The notes below the pieces were generated by a model. That model saw nothing but the letters and a program-made list of their open reading frames with translations. It did not search any database and was not told where the DNA came from. 5,720 nucleotides of DNA, from contig CANDLP010000173.1 in NCBI GenBank assembly GCA_947385505.1, positions 1 through 5,720 of the forward strand, read 5' to 3'. Positions within the stretch are counted from its first letter, which is position 1; each line of letters starts with the position of its first letter. The translations under genes and the position numbers were made by a program. This document shows positions 1-5,417 of this stretch, in pieces. This DNA is from an uncultured Clostridia bacterium (GTDB lineage Bacteria > Bacillota > Clostridia > Oscillospirales > Ruminococcaceae).

Positions 1-885
1 TACACAAAGGCTGGCGGAAGTAAGGCCGTGACCTGCCTTTTTGGCGGTTACCTTCATTGTGGGTGGTGTAAAGCCGTATGAATTGTAATTGAAAGTAAAA
101 CCGCTCTGTACTTTTCGGTTAATATCCAAAACAGAAAATTGCCCTCCGTTTCCTATAACTTCAGCATGAATAGTGCCGCGCATAACCGTAGGCATAGGAA
201 CGCGAAATATAATATCTCCGTTAAAAAAATCGTATTCCCGCACCAGATCGCCGTGAAACACCTGACAGTACCCTTGACATTTCAGCAATTCAACGTTGGG
301 GTTAGGGGGAATAAATAGGGTAGCGCGATCTCCCAATTCCAGCTTGATCCAGTTTACAAGAACGTTTCTGGCTCCGGTTGTTCCGCTGTTATAAAAAGAA
401 AAGTATGCAAAATATCCCTTTGTATCACGTCCCAGACCAATCCCATAATATTTGTCGAAAGTTTTTTTTAGTTTGAGATTATCAATAAGATTTTCTTCTG
501 AAAATACTTCGCTGAAAGAATAAACCGTTCCTGCAAAGCTCGCGGAAAGGGTTACAGTTTTGTTTTTGATCTGTTCTACCAGTTTTGAATCAAGATATTG
601 CATACACATATCTGTTGAGTTTGGGTTTATTGAAATAGCTATGCCATTTTTGTTAGGTGAGACCAAAGCGTTGTTGTTCACCCACCATCTATCCATGGAG
701 TACATTCCTACCCCCTGTTTATAATATGTAGTCTTCCCCCTTTGATTTATTTGAAAGTCGGGATTGTCAAGCAAATTGGGATTGCTTTGTATCAAATCGC
801 CGCTTTCCGCACTGCCGCCTAATTTATTTTTAATTTCATCAATTACAACTTTAAGGTTTTTAAGAGTAATAATTTTTTCATTCAT
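1..885 (-). CDS. Phage tail-fibre-like protein, C-terminus cut by left edge
   Basis: The frame is open from an ATG at 885 to the left edge, giving 295 residues with no stop. The start is supported by GGAG at 897-894, 8 bases upstream. Residues 37-50 read NLLDNPDFQINQRG and are followed by MYSMDRWWV at 61-69. From what I know of the family, this pair of motifs marks the beta-sandwich, probably carbohydrate-binding, module of tail-fibre or tail-tip proteins in clostridial prophages. VNWIKLELG (177-185) and CQGYCQ (203-208) match the end of that module and the start of the usual C-terminal domain, so I infer that only a few residues are missing. The likely role is adsorption to the host surface. 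The N-terminus (MNEKIITLKNL) resembles that of the 158-residue protein encoded just upstream. The gene is last of the visible set, 79 bases after its neighbour, with no terminator between. Family assignment is fairly sure; ligand and exact role are unknown. Confidence 0.85.
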   Translation of the reverse strand, partial: MNEKIITLKNLKVVIDEIKNKLGGSAESGDLIQSNPNLLDNPDFQINQRGKTTYYKQGVGMYSMDRWWVNNNALVSPNKNGIAISINPNSTDMCMQYLDSKLVEQIKNKTVTLSASFAGTVYSFSEVFSEENLIDNLKLKKTFDKYYGIGLGRDTKGYFAYFSFYNSGTTGARNVLVNWIKLELGDRATLFIPPNPNVELLKCQGYCQVFHGDLVREYDFFNGDIIFRVPMPTVMRGTIHAEVIGNGGQFSVLDINRKVQSGFTFNYNSYGFTPPTMKVTAKKAGHGLTSASLCV

Positions 886-964
886 AATAACATCTCCAAA
901 AATATTTAACATCCCGCCACAACCCGCCCGCGTTAATTTAATTATTTTATTTCAATTACACAAC

Positions 965-1441
965 TTAATCGGTAAACAAAGCCTGAACCTCTTCATCAGT
1001 CGCGTACTCGATTACCGTCTGTTCAGGCGGTTCGGGAACGTAAAATCCGTCGCTCTTCATAATAAGAGCATTTCCCGCTTCAGCAGAAACTTTCGCCCCA
1101 AGAACTTCAAGAGAAACAAAGGAATATTTTACTCCGTCGTCTCCCTTGACCGCAAGCACCAGAACGGGCTTTCCTTCAAGGTTCGGATTTACCGCACCTA
1201 TTCCATACTTGTCATTGCCAAATCTAAAGTCAGGTTCAAAAGCGGTCTTAGCCTGATCCAGAAACATTTCTTCCGGCAGATTAAGCACCGCCGAAGGCTC
1301 TCCGCTCTTATCGGTGGTGTTGTAAAGCTTGATAGTGTTGTCAACATACTCCGCCGCCTTGATTGCCGCCGCGTCCTTATCGTCGATGTAAGTCTTAACG
1401 ATTTGAAGCTGTTCCAGTGTGATTGTCTTTTCGTTTGTCAT
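965..1441 (-). CDS. Small phage structural protein, 158 aa, probable tail/fibre accessory
   Basis: The ATG at 1441 is preceded by GGAGG (1455-1451) with a 9-base spacer. There is no signal peptide or membrane segment. Residues 1-32 (NEKTITLEQLQIVKTYIDDK and following) form a predicted amphipathic helix like the N-terminal attachment helices of small phage tail proteins. The middle part (LPEEMFLDQAKT, then NPNLEGKPVLVLAVKGDD and YSFVSLEVL) looks like a small beta-rich domain. From memory, similar proteins sit in tail-fibre neighbourhoods of clostridial prophages, but I cannot give a family name. The C-terminus IEYATDEEVQALFTD shares a motif with the end of the 70-residue protein encoded just upstream. 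The N-terminus resembles that of the downstream fibre protein. The gene is co-directional with both neighbours and probably co-transcribed. A role as fibre subunit, spacer or connector is inferred; no enzymatic motif is visible. Confidence 0.8.
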   Translation of the reverse strand: MTNEKTITLEQLQIVKTYIDDKDAAAIKAAEYVDNTIKLYNTTDKSGEPSAVLNLPEEMFLDQAKTAFEPDFRFGNDKYGIGAVNPNLEGKPVLVLAVKGDDGVKYSFVSLEVLGAKVSAEAGNALIMKSDGFYVPEPPEQTVIEYATDEEVQALFTD

Positions 1442-1481
1442 AGTAAAATTCCTCCATAAATTATAAAAAATTTATATAATA

Positions 1482-1494
1482 CGGGCAATGCCCG
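1482..1494 (-). other. Short hairpin in the spacer between the 70- and 158-residue genes
   Basis: CGGGC and GCCCG form a 5-bp GC stem with a 3-base loop. On the minus strand an A/T-rich stretch (TATTATATAAATTTTTTATA) follows, itself containing a second inverted repeat (TATAAA-AAA-TTTATA, 1462-1476). The stem is too short for a confident terminator. It could be a weak attenuator or an mRNA processing or stability element. Confidence 0.35.
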
Positions 1495-1509
1495 GATTAA
1501 CCGAAAAAT

Positions 1510-1722
1510 TCAGATTGTAAATATGTTCCTAACTTCCGAATCGGAAGCAAAATCAATGTCAGCGCCGGGCGTATTATTCCCGATGGCTTCAAGCGCCGAC
1601 GCAAGAGTAATTTCGTCGCCTTTATAAGTAACGGTAACGTATTTGTCGGTGGTGCGCGCGATAACATCCTGTACCTCGCCGTTTATCTTGATTTTATCAA
1701 CAATGTACTTAGCGTTTGCCAT
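1510..1722 (-). CDS. Small phage-associated protein, 70 aa, function unknown
   Basis: The ATG at 1722 has GGAGGG at 1737-1732, 9 bases upstream. The product begins MANAKYIVDKIKINGEVQDV, continues with a strand-rich stretch (DKYVTVTYKGDEITL), a short helix (ASALEAIGN), and ends IDFASDSEVRNIFTI. There is no signal peptide, membrane segment, Cys or catalytic motif. The last 15 residues parallel those of the 158-residue product (IEYATDEEVQALFTD), so the two probably share a partner or processing event. It lies 42 bases after the lysozyme fusion gene and 68 bases before the 158-residue gene, all in one direction. I do not recognise a named family. The size, RBS and position between tail genes make it a real gene, most likely encoding a minor structural component. 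Confidence 0.78.
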   Translation of the reverse strand: MANAKYIVDKIKINGEVQDVIARTTDKYVTVTYKGDEITLASALEAIGNNTPGADIDFASDSEVRNIFTI

Positions 1723-1764
1723 AATATATTTCCCTCCGTTTTTGCATTTTACCTAATTTATTTC

Positions 1765-4182
1765 TCACCAGCTGAATATGACGCATCCTTGTTTCCCCCT
1801 TCCGCCTTCACACCATGAGGTAGATGAAGCGGTGCCTCCTCCGCCTCCGCATCCATAACCGGAAGCTTTATCACCCGGAGTGGATTTTCCGTTAACGATC
1901 TTTCCGCCGTTTCCTGCGTACAAACCGCCTTTCCCTCTGCTTGTGTATTCTGAGTTACAATAAGCCGCGCCGCCTCCGCCCGAAGAACCGATATACCCGA
2001 ATGGGGTTTCAATACCGTTTGCTCCGTTTTCGGCTTGACGAAAACCGTGTTTGCCGCATATTCCATGAAATCCGCCGTCTTTTGATAAACTGCCGTCTCC
2101 AATACAGCTGTATTCATTATTGTTAATTACAACAGATGTTCCGCCATATTCGCCGCGCCTGCCAATTTTTACAACAACATTCATCTGTCCCTTTGTGAGT
2201 TTTATATCAGAAATTATATTATAGCCGCCGCCCCTGCCGCCGTCTCCGCCATAAGCAGTTTTATTGTAATAGATACCGTCTTTCCCGTCTGAGCCGCCGC
2301 CGACAAGATATATTTTTAAATTGATATCTTCATCTATTGTAAGTGAATATTCCCCGTCTTTGTTAAATAAAAGCCAATTTTCTCCCCACTTCTCCACGTC
2401 AAAGCTTGTACATCGACTTTTCCCGTTTAAGCCGTTACATGAATTACATCCGCAGTTATTGTTATCTGTACAGCCGCTATGATTTTCATCGGTTTTTATG
2501 TTATTACACTTGCAGTTTTGTTTAGTATCCTTATTATTCAAACTGTTGTCATTATTTAAAATATCTTCGTTTTCGTCGCTGCTGCCCGATTTACTTTCTG
2601 TTTGAGTAATAACTTCTTGGTCACCGTCATATTCAAGCTTATATGTTATTTCTTTGGAGCAATTTGACGAACTTTCAGGCGGCTCCGGACAAGTAAATCT
2701 ATGAGTAACACAACAACAGCCTCCGGCATTATTGGAATCGTCAGATAAATCACCGCAAGCGCTGCTGTTTACTATCTCAAAAATAACGCAGCCGCCCATA
2801 CCGTGCCCCGCGTGAGTTTTAACTTCATCTCCAAGCTCGGTAAATCCTCCGAATCCCGCCGAACCACCGCCGCAGCCGTAGTTTACGGCATTAGTTCCGT
2901 CTTGCTTGACTTCACCACCATTGCCTGCACCGACTCCGCCTTCTCCCGCATAAACCGTAACCATATGTGAATTATAAAAGCTGTAATCTCCTCCTCCTCC
3001 CCCGGAGCTTCCCACATACCCGTAAGGCGTTTTTACACCGTTAGCTCCGTTTTCTCCGTTATAACTTTCCGATCCGTCTATATTTGCTTTCCCGTTAACA
3101 GACGCCTTCCTTTGAATATATCCTTCATCGGTGCATTTATAAATGTCATTTCCTATTTTTACGGATGTTCCCATAGGATTATTTCTCTCGGCTACAATTG
3201 TCTGGCACTGTGTATCTCCGGTTATATAAATCTGCTTTACACAAACACATCCGCCTCTGCTTTTTGTTTCAATGTCGTATTTCCCCCAATTGGCTCCGGA
3301 ATCTACATAAAACCACTCCGCGCCGTCCTCACCGCCGCCCACAAGATATACGTTTAATTTTACATCACGAAGAGATTTAAGTGTAAATTTGCACGATTTA
3401 TCTATCAAAAACCAATTATCTTTATTTATAACAGGGCTAATGCCTATTATATTGATATTGTTTGTTACATCTTTACATGTGTCATCAACGGGCTCTTCCG
3501 TTTCAAGCTCGGGAAAGTTATTCAGACCACGGAATACTATTTCCAAAGGAAAATCCGTATAAGCATAGTCAAGGTCTACACCGTCCGGTACAACACTTCC
3601 CGGATAATCTGTATCATATCCTATATCCAAAATACTTAATTCCGTTTTACCGTTGATACCCGGTACATATCCGGCTCCATACTGCCACATTCCATAATCG
3701 CCGTTATAGCCGCAATATCCTCGCCAGTCAGCTACCCACAAAGTGTATTTTTTCTTTACGTCATCATCTATTACGGAATTAAGCCAAGATGTGGAAACAT
3801 AAAGTCCGGGATAATATCCGGCATTTTTAAGCTTTTCGCAAAATGTTCTGACGGCATCGGAACAAAATTTTTTACCTAAATTAAATTGAGATTGATTTTC
3901 TAAATCCATATAAATAGGGAAGTCAAATTGCTTATCTACCAAAGCCTTAATGCAAGTATCCGCTTCCATTTCAATCTGTTCAATGGTTTCCCCGTCGCAA
4001 AACCAATAAAATCCGATATGTAGCCCTGCCGCTTTCGCGTTTTTGTAATTCTCTTCAAATTTACTGTTAACTTTATTCCATTCGCCCGCTTTGATGATAA
4101 CAAATTCAATTCCGGAATTTTTTACTTGCTCAAAATTGATATCTCCCTGATAACTTGAAACATCAATGCCTTTCATTTTCAT
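1765..4182 (-). CDS. GH25 lysozyme fused to two Gly-rich domains and a Cys-rich linker, 805 aa
   Basis: GH25 enzymes hydrolyse the beta-1,4 bond between N-acetylmuramic acid and N-acetylglucosamine in peptidoglycan. Residues 3-223 are the GH25 domain: KGIDVSSYQG with D7, then FYWF, PIYMDLEN with acidic residues D93 and E95, LWVADW, MWQYG and VDLDYAY (202-208). The expected catalytic acidic residues are present, so it should be active. A first Gly-rich domain spans about 256-471, a linker with 13 Cys and Asn/Asp-rich sequence spans 472-601, and a second Gly-rich domain spans 602-805. I count about 32 Cys overall. No signal peptide is visible. The start at 4182 follows a very strong AAGGAGGTG; ATG 4176 is a less likely alternative. 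The gene begins 20 bases after the end of the Gly-rich protein gene upstream. Position among fibre genes and the structural domains suggest a tail-associated wall hydrolase. An endolysin with an unusual binding region is possible. The catalytic call is firm; the role of the rest is inferred. Confidence 0.93.
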   Translation of the reverse strand: MKMKGIDVSSYQGDINFEQVKNSGIEFVIIKAGEWNKVNSKFEENYKNAKAAGLHIGFYWFCDGETIEQIEMEADTCIKALVDKQFDFPIYMDLENQSQFNLGKKFCSDAVRTFCEKLKNAGYYPGLYVSTSWLNSVIDDDVKKKYTLWVADWRGYCGYNGDYGMWQYGAGYVPGINGKTELSILDIGYDTDYPGSVVPDGVDLDYAYTDFPLEIVFRGLNNFPELETEEPVDDTCKDVTNNINIIGISPVINKDNWFLIDKSCKFTLKSLRDVKLNVYLVGGGEDGAEWFYVDSGANWGKYDIETKSRGGCVCVKQIYITGDTQCQTIVAERNNPMGTSVKIGNDIYKCTDEGYIQRKASVNGKANIDGSESYNGENGANGVKTPYGYVGSSGGGGGDYSFYNSHMVTVYAGEGGVGAGNGGEVKQDGTNAVNYGCGGGSAGFGGFTELGDEVKTHAGHGMGGCVIFEIVNSSACGDLSDDSNNAGGCCCVTHRFTCPEPPESSSNCSKEITYKLEYDGDQEVITQTESKSGSSDENEDILNNDNSLNNKDTKQNCKCNNIKTDENHSGCTDNNNCGCNSCNGLNGKSRCTSFDVEKWGENWLLFNKDGEYSLTIDEDINLKIYLVGGGSDGKDGIYYNKTAYGGDGGRGGGYNIISDIKLTKGQMNVVVKIGRRGEYGGTSVVINNNEYSCIGDGSLSKDGGFHGICGKHGFRQAENGANGIETPFGYIGSSGGGGAAYCNSEYTSRGKGGLYAGNGGKIVNGKSTPGDKASGYGCGGGGGTASSTSWCEGGRGKQGCVIFSW
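1768..2379 (-). repeat. Gly-rich domain copy 3 (protein-level repeat)
   Basis: Residues 602-805, ending the lysozyme fusion. It carries NWLLFNKDGEY, IYLVGGG, GGTSVVINNNEYSC, TPFGYIGSSGGGG, GYGCGGGGG and GKQGCVIFSW. It retains the early GGDGGRGGGY loop seen in copy 1 (GAGGDGGY) but lost in copy 2, and lacks the long insert of copy 1. Confidence 0.85.
2770..3417 (-). repeat. Gly-rich domain copy 2 (protein-level repeat)
   Basis: Residues 256-471 of the lysozyme fusion. It carries NWFLIDKSCKF, VYLVGGG, GTSVKIGNDIYKC, TPYGYVGSSGGGGG, NYGCGGG and GMGGCVIFEI. It is closer to copy 1 than to copy 3 over the TPYGYVGSSGGGG core, where the DNA is nearly identical to copy 1. Confidence 0.85.
2993..3049 (-). 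repeat. 57-bp near-identical DNA repeat, copy in lysozyme fusion gene
   Basis: Partner of 4735-4791, same orientation, 1742 bases apart. It encodes the ANGVKTPYGYVGSSGGGG core of Gly-rich domain 2. Flanking DNA and the equivalent stretch of domain 3 (about 1971-2027) are clearly more diverged. Confidence 0.92.
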
Positions 4183-4187
4183 GGAAA

Positions 4188-4196
4188 CACCTCCTT
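4188..4196 (-). promoter_or_regulatory. Strong ribosome binding site setting the lysozyme start
   Basis: The minus strand reads AAGGAGGTG, a near-perfect complement to the end of 16S rRNA, 5 bases before ATG 4182. It lies in the 20-base gap after the stop of the Gly-rich gene. The frame is open further upstream to an ATG at 4272, but that extension would overlap the preceding gene by 70 bases, has no comparable RBS, and would place about 30 basic residues ahead of the GH25 domain. This site therefore decides the start. Confidence 0.9.
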
Positions 4197-4202
4197 CCGT
4201 CT

Positions 4203-5318
4203 TTACTTGATGCTGCTTTTGCCTATATGAATAGTATCGGTATATCCGGATTTGTTGCCGGAGCAACCGCAACTCCCGTAGTAACTTCCGTTTCCGCAGC
4301 AGGTCTTATGGCTGTTATTGGAATAGTAATCGGTTTTACAGGTTTTATGAGTGTTGCAAACCTTTTTATAGTGCTTCTGTACTACAAGTGTGTTCTGTGT
4401 TGGGTCTATCGTATACGCAATTATTATACAGCCTTGTTTGCCTTTCCCGCCGCCGAACCATCCTTTGTAATGATAATTGGCGTAATTGTTCCTGTCTTCA
4501 TCGTTAACCGGATATCCGAGATATGATTCTTTATTTTCAACATCATCCAAGCTTATTTCAATGTATTCATTCTCTGTCGGGCATACGGCTACTCTTCCGC
4601 AAAATGCGCCGCCTCCGCCTCCACAGCCATAATTTACCGCGTCAGTGCCTTTCCCCCTGTGACTTGTTCCGCTTCCGGCGCCCTCTCCGCCTATAATACC
4701 ATTATCAGCATCGGAAGTACCGTTACAAGCCGCCCCTCCTCCCCCGGAACTTCCCACATACCCGTAAGGCGTTTTTACACCGTTATCTCCGCTTGTTGGA
4801 AGATTAACTTTTTTTTGATCCGCCCATAGTTCATTAACATCTGCTTTTGGGAGACTTCCGCCTTTACCTCCGGTTCGCGGCACATATCCTGACTCGTCAC
4901 ATCTGTAAACAGCGTTTCCAATATTAAGAGAAGTTCCATTCTGATTGTTTTCTCCCGCAATAACAGAGGAAAGTGTTTGATTCTTGGAAATTTTAACATC
5001 GGTTAAAGTATAAACATAACCTCCGTCTCCGCCCGCACCACTGTATGAAGTACCGGTTCCGGTATTCGGAATAGGAATATTTCCGCCATCCTGCGTTTTT
5101 TTGTCAGTTGTTTTAACATCTATTCGATTCCCGTTCCATATACCGCTGCCGCCGTCACATCCACCCCCAACAATCCAGATAGTAGCTATAATATTTTTAT
5201 CAACAGAAAATTCTCCCGATTCGTCAATAATAAACCAATTCCCGTATTCGGGATCTGAACCTTTTTGCGAAGGGACAATTCCTGAAACAGTTACTTCAAC
5301 ATTATTTTTATCAGCCAT
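4203..5318 (-). CDS. Gly-rich, Cys-rich phage tail/fibre-like protein, 371 aa
   Basis: The ATG at 5318 follows GAGG (5329-5326) with a 7-base spacer. Residues 27-303 form one Gly-rich domain. It opens with NWFIIDESGEFSV and a strand ending IVGGG, followed by alternating Gly-rich loops and short strands (NGTSLNIGNAVYRC, then TPYGYVGSSGGGG at 183-195, then NYGCGGGGG at 229-237), and closes with GKGKQGCIIIAYT. This layout resembles Gly-rich domains at the ends of phage tail proteins, some of which are thought to pack as polyglycine helices. Residues 304-371 are a basic, Tyr/Asn-rich tail with Cys at 321, 327, 340, 341, 350 and 352. There is no enzyme motif, signal peptide or membrane segment. 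Both Gly-rich domains of the downstream lysozyme fusion are paralogous to this one, so the two products probably assemble together or bind similar targets. Adhesin or fibre subunit is inferred; biochemical function is unknown. Confidence 0.85.
   Translation of the reverse strand: MADKNNVEVTVSGIVPSQKGSDPEYGNWFIIDESGEFSVDKNIIATIWIVGGGCDGGSGIWNGNRIDVKTTDKKTQDGGNIPIPNTGTGTSYSGAGGDGGYVYTLTDVKISKNQTLSSVIAGENNQNGTSLNIGNAVYRCDESGYVPRTGGKGGSLPKADVNELWADQKKVNLPTSGDNGVKTPYGYVGSSGGGGAACNGTSDADNGIIGGEGAGSGTSHRGKGTDAVNYGCGGGGGAFCGRVAVCPTENEYIEISLDDVENKESYLGYPVNDEDRNNYANYHYKGWFGGGKGKQGCIIIAYTIDPTQNTLVVQKHYKKVCNTHKTCKTDYYSNNSHKTCCGNGSYYGSCGCSGNKSGYTDTIHIGKSSIK
4410..5240 (-). repeat. Gly-rich domain copy 1 (protein-level repeat)
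   Basis: Residues 27-303 of the 371-residue protein. Landmarks shared by all three copies, in order: NW[FL][IL], VGGG, GTS-(8)-YxC, TP[YF]GY[VI]GSSGGGG, YGCGGG, and a closing GC[VI]I. This copy has a longer interior than the other two, with an extra segment between YGCGGG and the closing GKGKQGC (roughly 241-288, containing ENEYIEISLDDVENKESY). Confidence 0.85.
4735..4791 (-). repeat. 57-bp near-identical DNA repeat, copy in Gly-rich gene
   Basis: Aligns without gaps to 2993-3049 with 55 of 57 identical bases. The differences are at 4749 (synonymous, Ser) and 4786 (Asp versus Ala). It encodes the DNGVKTPYGYVGSSGGGG core of Gly-rich domain 1. Confidence 0.92.
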
Positions 5319-5354
5319 TTTATTACCTCAGAAAACTAAAAATAAATATAAAAA

Positions 5355-5379
5355 CCGCCGTGCATTTTTCGCACGGCGG
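5355..5379 (-). terminator. Intrinsic (rho-independent) terminator
   Basis: A perfect 9-bp inverted repeat, CCGCCGTGC / GCACGGCGG, encloses a 7-base loop. On the minus strand it is followed directly by TTTTTATATTTATTTTT. It lies 38 bases after the stop of the Cys-rich gene and 36 bases before the ATG of the Gly-rich gene, so it should end or reduce transcription between them. The plus-strand reading has a weaker T tract, so the minus direction is preferred. Confidence 0.88.
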
Positions 5380-5417
5380 AACACTTTATAAAACTTAAAA
5401 TTAACTATCTTTTAAAC

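Noticed and set aside
461..469. A-run in the fibre gene (and another at 4809-4816) as possible slippery frameshift sites
   Set aside because: Reading continues normally through both runs. No stop or useful alternative frame follows, and neither gene is of a type known to use frameshifting.
764..1459. 231-residue plus-strand open frame
   Set aside because: It lies antisense to the 158-residue gene and the start of the fibre gene, both of which have good RBSs and recognisable protein patterns. Its product is a basic, Arg/Lys/Phe-rich shadow with no motif.
1758..2117. 119-residue minus-strand frame inside the third Gly-rich domain
   Set aside because: It is fully inside the lysozyme fusion gene in another frame, with no RBS or recognisable motif.
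4183..4272. 30-residue upstream extension of the lysozyme
   Set aside because: It would overlap the preceding gene and lacks an RBS. The strong AAGGAGGTG before ATG 4182 and the GH25 domain beginning at residue 3 fix the start.
4155..4526. 123-residue plus-strand frame with hydrophobic segments, holin-like at first sight
   Set aside because: It is antisense to the end of the Gly-rich gene and the lysozyme start. The hydrophobicity comes from reading Cys/Asn/Gly/Tyr codons backwards, and no plus-strand gene context exists here.
2993..4791. Template/variable repeat pair of a diversity-generating retroelement
   Set aside because: The two mismatches are not adenine-directed in a pattern, both copies are coding, and no reverse transcriptase or accessory gene is in the window.
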